Source: Clostridiales bacterium
Lineage (GTDB): Bacteria; Bacillota; Clostridia; Peptostreptococcales; Acidaminobacteraceae
Direction: 5' to 3'
DNA: 64,000 nucleotides
NCBI GenBank assembly: GCA_016342415.1
Contig: JAEIOD010000003.1
Span: 248,001 to 312,000, forward strand
Part shown: in pieces, positions 25,725-33,639 of the stretch
Layout of the letters: every line of letters begins with the position of its first letter
Position numbering within the stretch: position 1 is the first letter of the stretch
Notes under the pieces: generated by a model
The model's database searches: none
Told to the model about the DNA's origin: nothing
Seen by the model: only the letters and a program-made list of their open reading frames with translations
Position numbers and translations under genes: made by a program

Positions 25725-26702
25725 ATGAAAAATATATTAGATGTAAAAGGACTAAAAACCTATTTCCATACATTTAAAGGTGTTGTTAAAGCGGTAGATG
25801 ATGTTAGTTTTTCATTAAAAGCTGGAGAAATACTTGGATTGGTTGGTGAATCAGGTGGAGGTAAGTCGGTTACAGGATTTTCTATTATTAAACTGATTGA
25901 AGAACCGGGTCAAATAGAAGCAGGTGAAATACTGTTTAATGGCGTGGACCTAGAGAAATATAGTGAAAAAGATATGTCTTCTATCAGAGGTAAAGATATT
26001 GCAATGATTTTTCAAGATCCGATGACATCTTTAAATCCTGTTTATACCATTAAAAAGCAAATAGAAGAAGTATTGATATTACATCAAAGTCATATGAATA
26101 AACAGGAACGTAAAGAGAGATGTATTGAACTCTTAAAGGATGTTGGTATTAGTAATGCTGAAAGTCGTCTGAAAAATTATCCCCATCAGTTTAGTGGGGG
26201 TATGAGACAAAGGGTGGTTATTGCAATAGCATTAGCAGCAAACCCTAAATTAATTATTGCCGATGAACCAACAACCGCATTGGATGTGACAATACAGGCT
26301 CAAATATTAAAACTGATGATGAAATTGGTTAAAGAACATCAATGTGCTTTGATACTTGTCACTCATGATTTGGCTGTTGTATCAGAAGTTGCAGACAGAA
26401 TCAATGTGATGTACTGTGGCAAGATTGTTGAATCGGGTACAAAAGCAGATATCATGTTTGATCATGCACATCCATATACCAGTGGATTGATTGGCTCAAT
26501 TCCTAAAATAGACCAAAAACAAGATAGACTGGATACGATAGACGGTATCGTACCCAATATGTTTGAGTTGCCAAAAGGGTGTAATTTTGCACCTAGATGT
26601 AAAAGACTTTTGCCTATTTGTTTAGAAATAGAACCAAAACCAAAGACAATTAACGGTGACCATATTGTAACCTGTCACAATCCGTTACTAGGAGGTGAGT
26701 AG
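25725..26702 (+). CDS. oppD: Peptide ABC transporter ATPase (OppD/DppD type)
   Basis: The 325-residue ABC ATPase has Walker A GESGGGKS, an unusual Gly in place of the common Ser/Cys (GESGSGKS), Q-loop IFQDPMTSLNP, signature FSGGMRQR, Walker B LIIADEPTTALD and H-loop VTHD. The C-terminal oligopeptide extension with CNFAPRC...C...C residues may hold an iron-sulfur or metal site, as in Opp/Dpp ATPases. It is directly followed by the second ATPase, with the stop touching its ATG, and supplies energy for peptide uptake as a heterodimer. Confidence 0.95.
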   Translation: MKNILDVKGLKTYFHTFKGVVKAVDDVSFSLKAGEILGLVGESGGGKSVTGFSIIKLIEEPGQIEAGEILFNGVDLEKYSEKDMSSIRGKDIAMIFQDPMTSLNPVYTIKKQIEEVLILHQSHMNKQERKERCIELLKDVGISNAESRLKNYPHQFSGGMRQRVVIAIALAANPKLIIADEPTTALDVTIQAQILKLMMKLVKEHQCALILVTHDLAVVSEVADRINVMYCGKIVESGTKADIMFDHAHPYTSGLIGSIPKIDQKQDRLDTIDGIVPNMFELPKGCNFAPRCKRLLPICLEIEPKPKTINGDHIVTCHNPLLGGE

Positions 26703-27713
26703 ATGAGTTATATATTAGAAGTCAATAACTTGGTTCAGCAGTTTGATTTGAATAAGGGTATATTGGATAAAATCAAGTTACGAAAAGGTAAAATTTGTAT
26801 AGAAGAAAAAGTTGTGCATGCAGTGAATGATATCAGTTTTAAAATCAAAAAAGGTGAAGTGTTTAGTTTGGTTGGCGAGTCTGGTTGTGGTAAGTCTACA
26901 ACTGCTAGAACGGTTATAAAACTATTAGAACCGCATGATGGTGAAGTCATATTTGATGGTTTAAAGATATCTGAATTGACAAGACCACAAATGGTGAAAC
27001 AAAGAAGTAAAATGCAAATGATTTTTCAAGATCCTTATGCATCATTAAATCCGAGACAGAAGGTCATTGATATTTTAATGGAACCTATGTTATTTCACGA
27101 GAAGGCAAAAGATAAAGATGAAGCACGAAAGAAGTGTTTAAGCATCTTAGAAAAAGTGGGCATTAGAGCAGAACAATCAGAGCGTTATCCACATCAGTTT
27201 AGTGGTGGTCAACGTCAAAGGATTGGTATAGCAAGGGCGCTCGCTGTAGAACCAGAATTTATTGTTGCAGATGAACCAGTTTCCGCTTTGGATGTTTCCA
27301 TACAAGCACAAATATTGAATCTATTGATGGATCTGAAAGAAGAATATCAATTCTCTTATTTGTTTATTGCTCATGACTTATCTGTTGTAAAGCATATCAG
27401 TGATAAAATTGGGGTAATGTACCTTGGAAAAATAGTAGAAAAGGGTACAACTGATGATATCTTTAAAAGACCAAAACATCCATACACTCAAGCGTTATTC
27501 GATGCACTTCCAAGACTAGAAGGCAATAACCTGATTCATTCTAAAGGTATTGAAGGGGAGATACAAAGTCCGATAAATTTACCAAAAGGTTGCTTCTTTT
27601 ATGAAAGATGTGAAAAAAGAATCGCCAAATGTCAATTGGAAAGACCGGTTGATGTGGCAGTCGATGAAGGACATTATGTTTCTTGTCACCTCTATGGTAA
27701 CAACGATGAATAA
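26703..27713 (+). CDS. oppF: Peptide ABC transporter ATPase (OppF/DppF type)
   Basis: The 336-residue ABC ATPase has a start extended by about 25 residues before the conserved core (HAVNDISFKIKKGEVFSLVG), Walker A GESGCGKS, IFQDPYASLNPRQ, signature FSGGQRQR, Walker B FIVADEPVSALD, IAHD and a C-terminal Cys-rich tail (GCFFYERC...C...C). GGAGG of its binding site overlaps the end of oppD. Its last eight bases overlap the start of the M20 gene, so uptake and hydrolysis are translationally linked. Confidence 0.95.
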   Translation: MSYILEVNNLVQQFDLNKGILDKIKLRKGKICIEEKVVHAVNDISFKIKKGEVFSLVGESGCGKSTTARTVIKLLEPHDGEVIFDGLKISELTRPQMVKQRSKMQMIFQDPYASLNPRQKVIDILMEPMLFHEKAKDKDEARKKCLSILEKVGIRAEQSERYPHQFSGGQRQRIGIARALAVEPEFIVADEPVSALDVSIQAQILNLLMDLKEEYQFSYLFIAHDLSVVKHISDKIGVMYLGKIVEKGTTDDIFKRPKHPYTQALFDALPRLEGNNLIHSKGIEGEIQSPINLPKGCFFYERCEKRIAKCQLERPVDVAVDEGHYVSCHLYGNNDE

Positions 27714-28869
27714 AATAATTGATAACTATGCAAAACAGCTCATTCAATTGAGTTTAATGCTTCATGAACATCCAGAAATTGCTTTTGAAGAAGAAAAAGC
27801 CTATCGATGGTTGACTGAGTTTCTTAGTCATGAAGGATTTGAAATCACTGAAAATGTAGGGGGATTAAAAACCGCTTTCATAGCGACTTATGATACCAAA
27901 AAAGAAGGACCAAATTTAGCTTATATAGCAGAGTATGATGCTTTAAAGAATATTGGACATGCCTGTGGTCATAACCTCATTGCAACCATGTCTGTTGGTG
28001 CAGCATTAGCGCTCAGTCGATCAAAATATGCAAACGGTATAATTCATGTGATTGGTACGCCAGCTGAAGAAGGTGGTGGTGGCAAAATCATGATGTTGGA
28101 TCAAGGTGTATTTGATGAGATAGACTATGCGCTGATGATTCATCCCTCTACAGAAAATCTGATTATGAGAGGTGGACTAGCAACGAGAGGATATACCGTA
28201 AGCTATTATGGTAAATCAGCACATTCCTCATCACCAGAAGAAGGGATTAATGCCTTAACTTCAGTTTTGAATACCTTTTATATGATTGATCAAGAAAGAG
28301 GAAAAATGCCTGTTGGTACCAATATTAATGGTATTATTTTAGAGGGGGGTGTTGCATCAAATGTGATACCCAATGAAGCGTCCTGTAAGTTTAGTGTAAG
28401 AGCAAAGACTGTGAAGGATTTAGAAGATGTCATCAATAGGTTAGATAACATAGTAAGCAATATTGATCATAATAACAAGACAAGCTCAAAAACAAAAAAA
28501 GGCCTTGTTTATGCTGAAAGGTATCCCAACAAACCTATGGCAGAAACTTTAAAACAACATATGAAACACTACGAGATCCATATGAATTATCCCAGACCCA
28601 ATATGAAACTTGGCTCCTCTGATATTGGTAATGTCAGTATAAAGTTGCCAACCATTCATTCTTACTTAAATATATGGGATGAAGAAGGGGATAAACCTAT
28701 AGCTCATGATAGCAGTTTTACAGAAGCCGCAAAGTCAGAGTTTGCTTTAAAGAAAATGTTAATTGGTGCAAAAGCACTTGCTTATACAGGTGAAAGCATT
28801 TTAAAGGATGAACAGTTACAGCTAGATATAAAAGCGTATCATCAATCCATTGGCCCTCAATCAACTTAA
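27706..28869 (+). CDS. M20-family amidohydrolase/peptidase (AbgB-like)
   Basis: The 387-residue zinc hydrolase resembles aminobenzoyl-glutamate hydrolase B and other M20 members. Visible parts are the start LSLMLHEHPEIAFEE, the metal region EYDALKNIGHACGHN, GTPAEEGGGGK (catalytic Glu), HPS and a C-terminal HDSSFTEAA. The start is ATG 27706, overlapping the oppF stop (ATGAATAA); longer in-frame starts inside oppF would add non-conserved residues. It is probably the final enzyme of the transporter operon, cutting an imported peptide or N-acyl amino acid. Substrate unknown. Confidence 0.88.
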   Translation: MNKIIDNYAKQLIQLSLMLHEHPEIAFEEEKAYRWLTEFLSHEGFEITENVGGLKTAFIATYDTKKEGPNLAYIAEYDALKNIGHACGHNLIATMSVGAALALSRSKYANGIIHVIGTPAEEGGGGKIMMLDQGVFDEIDYALMIHPSTENLIMRGGLATRGYTVSYYGKSAHSSSPEEGINALTSVLNTFYMIDQERGKMPVGTNINGIILEGGVASNVIPNEASCKFSVRAKTVKDLEDVINRLDNIVSNIDHNNKTSSKTKKGLVYAERYPNKPMAETLKQHMKHYEIHMNYPRPNMKLGSSDIGNVSIKLPTIHSYLNIWDEEGDKPIAHDSSFTEAAKSEFALKKMLIGAKALAYTGESILKDEQLQLDIKAYHQSIGPQST

Positions 28870-28890
28870 ACAGTTGATGGGGGTATTTTT
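28854..28890 (+). terminator. Terminator of transporter operon
   Basis: CCCTC-A-ATCAACT pairs with AGTTGAT-GGGGG (loop TAAAC), then TATTTTT. It overlaps the M20 stop codon. Confidence 0.8.
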
Positions 28891-29151
28891 AATGTAATAA
28901 CATTAATCCTGGATTTACAAGTACTTGCAAAAATTAATCAAATATGTTAGAAAGTTGATGCAAGCTGTTGACTCAATTTACTATCATCAAAAGTCTGTGT
29001 AAAGAATCCATTCAACGATTACAAAAGAGTTAACAACTGATGAATAAATAAGTAATATTTGTAAAAACGTATGTATATACAAATGATATAATATATAATT
29101 AATTGTGAATTAATTTCATAAATAATGATTAAAAGATAAAGGAGTAAAATC

Positions 29152-29646
29152 ATGGATGATATTTTAATTAAACCAGTTACAAAAGATGATATAGGTATTT
29201 GGATAGATTTATCTCGAGAATATGATGAGTATATTAAAGAATTGGTTTCTGATCTTACTCACTGGTACGAAGGTAATGAAACCGACATAGCATTTAGCGA
29301 TTATATGACTGCAAAGATTGAAAAAAACGAAGCGTTTATGGCAATTGATGACAAAGAATGTTTAGGTATTGTTGCTTTTTCAAAGACATATAACCGAATA
29401 ACATTCTTTACAGTTGCTCATAACAAAGAGTATGAATCAGTTGGAAAAATACTAATGGATTATGCATTCAATCAGTTGAATACTAGTTTGGATATATCAA
29501 TAAATGTTATAAAAAGCACAGCAGAACATGTTAGAAGAGAAAGGGCATTTATTGAAAAGTATGGGTTTGAATTTACTAATGAGGAGTTGGAAAATGGAGT
29601 TCCAGTTGACAAAATGATAAAAAAACATCTTAAGTCATTAATATAA
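29152..29646 (+). CDS. GNAT-family N-acetyltransferase
   Basis: The 164-residue protein has a GNAT fold. It starts DDILIKPVTKDDIGIWIDLSREYDEY, then a beta sheet (AIDDKECLGIVAFSK), a degenerate acetyl-CoA loop around HNKEYESVGKILMDYA and a C-terminal EKYGFEFTNEE as in many acetyltransferases of small molecules or proteins. The canonical Q/RxxGxG/A motif is weak, so activity is uncertain. AAAGGAG precedes the ATG. The next gene starts 24 bp later in the same direction. Confidence 0.75.
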   Translation: MDDILIKPVTKDDIGIWIDLSREYDEYIKELVSDLTHWYEGNETDIAFSDYMTAKIEKNEAFMAIDDKECLGIVAFSKTYNRITFFTVAHNKEYESVGKILMDYAFNQLNTSLDISINVIKSTAEHVRRERAFIEKYGFEFTNEELENGVPVDKMIKKHLKSLI

Positions 29647-29670
29647 ACATGTTACTATAGGGAGGTTTGT

Positions 29671-30228
29671 ATGAGAAAAGGGTTTGAAAGTATTACAGAG
29701 TTTATCTTCATGGAAGATGATATTGAAAAAGCTGATGTGATTTTAGTTCCAGGTGGAAGCCATAAGGAGCTTATTCATAGAGCTGCAGAATTATACCATC
29801 AAGGTTATGCTGAATACATACTGCCTTCAGGGGGAAGAAATAAAAACCTAGATAACAATCAATCTGAATTTGATTATTTATCAAAAGAAGCTTTAAAACT
29901 TGGCGTTCCGAAAGAAGCAATCCTTAAAGAGGATAAAGCCTCTCATACATTTGAAAACGCACAATTTTCATATGAAGTTTGTAAAACAAAAAATATTCCT
30001 GTAAATAAAGTCATTTTGGTATGTAAGAACTTTCATTCAAGAAGAGCTTATCTGACCTATAAGATTAATTTCCCGAAAACTACAAAGATAATAGTACTAC
30101 CGATTGTAGACGGAAAAGGCATAACAAAAGACAATTGGATATATTCTGATGATAAACGAAATAGAGTTATGAATGAAGTTGTGAAAATTGGAAAATACTT
30201 TGAGAAGCATATTGCTGATTTGAAGTAA
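29671..30228 (+). CDS. YdcF/DUF218-family protein
   Basis: The 185-residue protein has the DUF218 core: VILVPGGSHKELIHRAAELYHQGYAEYILPSGG-type strands and helices, SEFDYLSKEA, a conserved E..S..T.EN segment (KEDKASHTFENAQFS) and CKNFHSRRAYLTY. DUF218 proteins include ElyC/SanA (envelope) and the soluble YdcF, which binds S-adenosylmethionine. There is no membrane segment, so it is YdcF-like. GGGAGG precedes the ATG. Its function is not known. Confidence 0.8.
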   Translation: MRKGFESITEFIFMEDDIEKADVILVPGGSHKELIHRAAELYHQGYAEYILPSGGRNKNLDNNQSEFDYLSKEALKLGVPKEAILKEDKASHTFENAQFSYEVCKTKNIPVNKVILVCKNFHSRRAYLTYKINFPKTTKIIVLPIVDGKGITKDNWIYSDDKRNRVMNEVVKIGKYFEKHIADLK

Positions 30229-30636
30229 ATATCAGGAGACTGGGACTTTGTATCTGTGCTGAAATCGGTTCGCTACGAATGATCTATTATTAATTATCTG
30301 ATAGAAAATGATGTGTTAGATTATTAATTAAATCAGTGTTTCTTTTCTAGAAGTACTGACGAACTAAGATAAGCACCTCAGAATGCATTAGTGTTGACTT
30401 TTACATATGTTGGTAATAATTATACTGAACTGTAGTAAATTTATTTAGTGCTACTTAAATTATAGCATTTATTGAAAACAGTGATTTTTAAGAAGCGGCT
30501 CTCTTCTTATCTAATGCTATTAGGTAAATTGCAACGATAACCTTTTGATATAGAACAGATTCATGTATGATCACACTAAAAGAGTTCACTTGACAAATGA
30601 AGGATTCTATAGATCATACTAATTCAAGGAGGTAAT
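30229..30636. other. Intergenic stretch with a possible promoter
   Basis: No gene was found. Near the right end TTGACA (30591) lies 18 bp before CATACT, a plausible sigma-70-type promoter for the remnant lipoprotein and HD-hydrolase genes. The rest appears to be degraded AT-rich DNA. Confidence 0.4.
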
Positions 30637-30764
30637 TTGAACAGAAAATATACATTATTTGCTGTTGTTTACTTTTTATATTTCTAATCGGTTGCACTCT
30701 AAATGAAGATAATAGTGACAGGAGTATCTCTAATGATACACTATTAAAGGAGACTTATGGATAA
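30637..30764 (+). pseudogene. Frameshifted small lipoprotein remnant
   Basis: AAGGAGGT (30626-30633) leads to TTG 30637 and a hydrophobic signal (NRKYTLFAVVYFLYF) that stops at 30685. One frame over, the sequence continues LIGCTLNEDNSD with a good lipobox (LIGC) and ends at TAA 30764. A one-base shift would restore a lipoprotein of about 42 residues, far shorter than most, so the gene is both shifted and truncated, or a sequencing error affected it. Confidence 0.4.
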
Positions 30765-31422
30765 AAGAATTGAAATGATTAAGGTGAGAATGGAAATGGA
30801 GCTGTCGTGTTCAGCTCATAATATAGATCATGTGATGAGAGTCTATAATCTATGTAAACTCATTGCAGAAACAGAAGAAGATGTTGATATGAATATCTTG
30901 GAGCCAGCTGCTTTATTACATGATATTGCTAGAAGCATTGAATCTGAGGATACTTCAGGCAATCTTGATCATGCTGTTTTAGGCAGTATGATGGCAGTCG
31001 GAATCTTAGAAGAACTGGATTATAATCAAGATGAAATAAAACAAATACAACATTGTATTTTGACACATAGATTTAGAACCGGCAATATCCCTCAAACGAT
31101 TGAAGCAAAGATCTTATTTGATTCAGATAAGTTAGATGTGATTGGTTCTGTTGGTATTTCAAGAACGTTTATGTTGGCAGGTCAGTTCGGACAACGCATA
31201 ACGAAAAATTTACCTGATGAGTACACAAAGACAAATACCGTAGAAAATGGTCGATTAAAAGATGTCTCAAAACATTCTCCAATGATGGAATACGAGTATA
31301 AGTTCAAGAACATTCCAAGTAAGCTATTCACCCGAAAAGGAAAAGAACTTGGTAACAGTCGATTAGCGTATATGAAAGATTTCTTTGAGCGATTGGAAAA
31401 AGAAGTTAAAGGCGAGTTGTAA
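30757..31422 (+). CDS. HD-domain phosphohydrolase
   Basis: The 221-residue HD protein has metal ligands H in CSAHNIDHVMRV, the HD pair in ALLHDIARS and later D in LFDSDKLDVIG. The set resembles the YedJ/YpgQ group of small HD hydrolases acting on nucleotides. AAAGGAG before ATG 30757 gives a clear start. It follows the broken lipoprotein gene. A possible NUDIX relic lies just behind, a pairing common among nucleotide-cleaning genes. Exact substrate unknown. Confidence 0.85.
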   Translation: MDKRIEMIKVRMEMELSCSAHNIDHVMRVYNLCKLIAETEEDVDMNILEPAALLHDIARSIESEDTSGNLDHAVLGSMMAVGILEELDYNQDEIKQIQHCILTHRFRTGNIPQTIEAKILFDSDKLDVIGSVGISRTFMLAGQFGQRITKNLPDEYTKTNTVENGRLKDVSKHSPMMEYEYKFKNIPSKLFTRKGKELGNSRLAYMKDFFERLEKEVKGEL

Positions 31423-31427
31423 TTGAA

Positions 31428-31660
31428 ATGACAAGTATAAAACTGATGAACAGGCGTATGATACATGACAAGCAAAAAATCGAGTTGTTGTCCAAGATAA
31501 GATAAACAACTCGGATTGGAATGGTATTACTTTTCCTGGAGGACATGTAGAAAATGCAGAAGGACTAATCCTATCAACCGTTCGAGAAGTCAAAAAAGAA
31601 AGGGGATTGGACATTGATGAGCTGATATTCTGTGGACCGATCAACTCCAAGAATCGCTGA
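31428..31660 (+). pseudogene. Decayed NUDIX hydrolase
   Basis: ATG 31428 starts a frame (MTSIKLMNRRMIHDKQK) that is broken in a run of six A at about 31470. Restoring one A gives RVVVQDK...WNGITFPGGHVE, and a nearly complete NUDIX box follows (GGHVENAEGLILSTVREVKK, then ERG), but a TGA at 31658 cuts the protein at about 77 residues, half the usual length. REVKKERG replaces the strict REVxEEx(G). This is a frameshifted and truncated MutT-like gene. Confidence 0.6.
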
Positions 31661-31748
31661 ACTAAAGAGCTGAGGAAGATACAAATGAGATATCATCATT
31701 ATAATCAGGACTGTCATTTGACTAATTTGGTTGAATATGGTCTTTTTA

Positions 31749-31805
31749 TTTTTTTTTTTTTTTTTTCCTTGAAAAAAGCGGCTCTTGGACATTATCCGCA
31801 AGCCA
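31749..31805 (-). terminator. Terminator of HD-GYP gene with an 18-T tract
   Basis: On the minus strand GCGG...CCGC (within GGCTTGCGG and AGAGCCGC) is followed by TTTTTT, and then by 18 A residues (T18 at 31749-31766 on the plus strand). The homopolymer is unusually long and prone to length variation or sequencing error. Confidence 0.55.
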
Positions 31806-31813
31806 CTACATAT

Positions 31814-33166
31814 TTAACCTTTTAAATCATTAGATACTTTCTTAAATTCTTTTTCAATCATTAAGAAAATTTTTACCAAGTCGGGATCGAACTGTTTTCC
31901 AGATTCAGCTTTTATGATATCTACTGCTTGTGCATGGGAATATTCCTTTTTATAAACACGCTCAGACCTTAAAGCATCATAAACGTCCACCAATGACATG
32001 ATTCGTCCTTCTATTGATATTTGACTTCCTTTTAATCCATTAGGATACCCTGAACCGTTCCATCTTTCATGGTGATGCAAAATCACCTTTTGAGTGGTGT
32101 CTAAATATACACTATCCAAAAGACCTGAAGATCTTTTAGTTTCTTCTATGACGTTGTATCCAATTGTTGTATGGTCTTTCATGATTTCAAATTCTTCGTC
32201 AGTGAGCTTTCCTGGTTTTAGAAGTATAGCATCACTTATACCGACTTTTCCTATATCATGAAGTGAAGAGACCTGTACTAAAATCGAGATGAACTCATCG
32301 TCGAACCGACTGTCACCGTTACTTTTTAGCGCTTCAGACATGAGTTTGACATATGTCTGAGTCCGTTCAATATGTTTACCGGTATCGTTGTCTCTCATAT
32401 CTGTCAAACCACTTAATGCGTTGATAATGGCCGATTTGGTTTTTAGAAGTTCCTCTTCTTTTAGATTTACCTCAATTTCCTTTTTGACTCTTTCAGTAAT
32501 ATCTTGAACCATACCGATGCTTTTAAGCGGCTTTTTTCCATCATAAAAAGATCGACCTTTTTCTTTGTAGAAAAGGACCTCGTTGTTGATTAGGATTCTA
32601 TGATCAATCTCATATTCCAAATGATTTTGAACTGAATTAAGATAGGCGTCATTTACCATCTCCACATCTTCGGGATGAATCTTTTCTAGAAAGGCCTCAT
32701 ATGAAGGTGAAAACTTCTCTTGATCAACATCGAACATTCTGTAGACTTCATCAGACCAATACAATTCATCAGCTATTAAATCAAGTTCCCAATGACCAAA
32801 TTTTGCAAGTTCTTTAGCCTCTTTCATTCTTTCGCCTTCGATACGAAGTTGATTTTCCAATTTACACTGATAACTTTTATCTAAAAATACATAAGACCAT
32901 AATTCAATATCATCAATGTGTATTATTGTTATTCTCATACCTACAGGCAGCATCAAATTATCCTGAGCTACAAGCATTCTACCAGTAGTAAGTGAAAAAT
33001 CATTTGAAAACATATGATCTACAGGTTTTCCAATCAAGTCTGTAATCGAGTAACCGGTCATCCGAGTAAATTCAGCATTTATATATTGTATTTTATTTTG
33101 AGGATTTGTCAGTATAAGTGCAACAGGAAGATTTTCATACATTTGTGTTATTATATCTTTATTCAT
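31814..33166 (-). CDS. PAS-PAS-HD-GYP cyclic-di-GMP phosphodiesterase
   Basis: The 450-residue soluble signalling protein has two PAS domains (about 5-100, starting LPVALILTNPQNKIQYINAEF; and 125-235, FGHWELDLIADELYWSDEVY) and an HD-GYP domain (255-445) with the hallmark motifs LHDIGKVGI, HHHERWNGSGYPNGL and DVYDALRSER. HD-GYP enzymes break cyclic-di-GMP down to GMP. AGGAGG precedes the ATG on the minus strand. Together with the diguanylate cyclase at 55056 it shows that the organism uses c-di-GMP; the PAS ligands are unknown. No transmembrane helix. Confidence 0.95.
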   Translation of the reverse strand: MNKDIITQMYENLPVALILTNPQNKIQYINAEFTRMTGYSITDLIGKPVDHMFSNDFSLTTGRMLVAQDNLMLPVGMRITIIHIDDIELWSYVFLDKSYQCKLENQLRIEGERMKEAKELAKFGHWELDLIADELYWSDEVYRMFDVDQEKFSPSYEAFLEKIHPEDVEMVNDAYLNSVQNHLEYEIDHRILINNEVLFYKEKGRSFYDGKKPLKSIGMVQDITERVKKEIEVNLKEEELLKTKSAIINALSGLTDMRDNDTGKHIERTQTYVKLMSEALKSNGDSRFDDEFISILVQVSSLHDIGKVGISDAILLKPGKLTDEEFEIMKDHTTIGYNVIEETKRSSGLLDSVYLDTTQKVILHHHERWNGSGYPNGLKGSQISIEGRIMSLVDVYDALRSERVYKKEYSHAQAVDIIKAESGKQFDPDLVKIFLMIEKEFKKVSNDLKG

Positions 33167-33457
33167 TCGACCTCCTTTTTATAGGATTTATTTATATATG
33201 CAATCATTTGATTAAATTGAACTAGCAAACAATCATTTCTTTTACATCAGTTTATTGTTACATTTTTACCCATTTTTTAAGTAACTAACATAAAAGATTT
33301 GATTTTCAGATGAGTTAAGTGTGAAGTCTGTAATAAGAGGGGAAACTATATATATTTTACTAGGTGAATATACAACTAAAATGAAGTATAATGGATAAGT
33401 CAAATGTATGATAAAGAACGAAAACTAAATGTAGATATGTATGTGAAAGGCTTAAAA
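33167..33457. other. Intergenic stretch, nothing recognised
   Basis: Promoter material for the HD-GYP gene (minus) is expected at 33167-33300. No other feature was found. Confidence 0.4.
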
Positions 33458-33556
33458 TGAAACTACTTAAAAACAAGTTGTTGATGGTATTAATAGAAGT
33501 GTTACTTTTGATTAAGCTGCTAATTTCTGTCAGGAATATGGTGCTTTTGAAATAAA
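33458..33556 (+). CDS. Possible 32-residue hydrophobic peptide
   Basis: AAAGG lies seven bases before ATG 33458. The frame encodes MKLLKNKLLMVLIEVLLLIK and then LLISVRNMVLLK, a very hydrophobic, positively charged peptide that could span a membrane. It may be a small membrane peptide or the surviving signal anchor of a lost sensor protein. Nothing else supports it. Confidence 0.25.
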
Positions 33557-33639
33557 CTCAAATACTATTTAAAATATAACTTTGACATAACAGATATTTT
33601 GAACAAAGTCTGAACAGTCATAATTATAAGGGAAAATTA

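Noticed and set aside
27601-27705. N-terminal extension of the M20 enzyme
   Set aside because: Lies wholly inside oppF, non-conserved residues; ATG 27706 overlapping the oppF stop is the natural coupled start.
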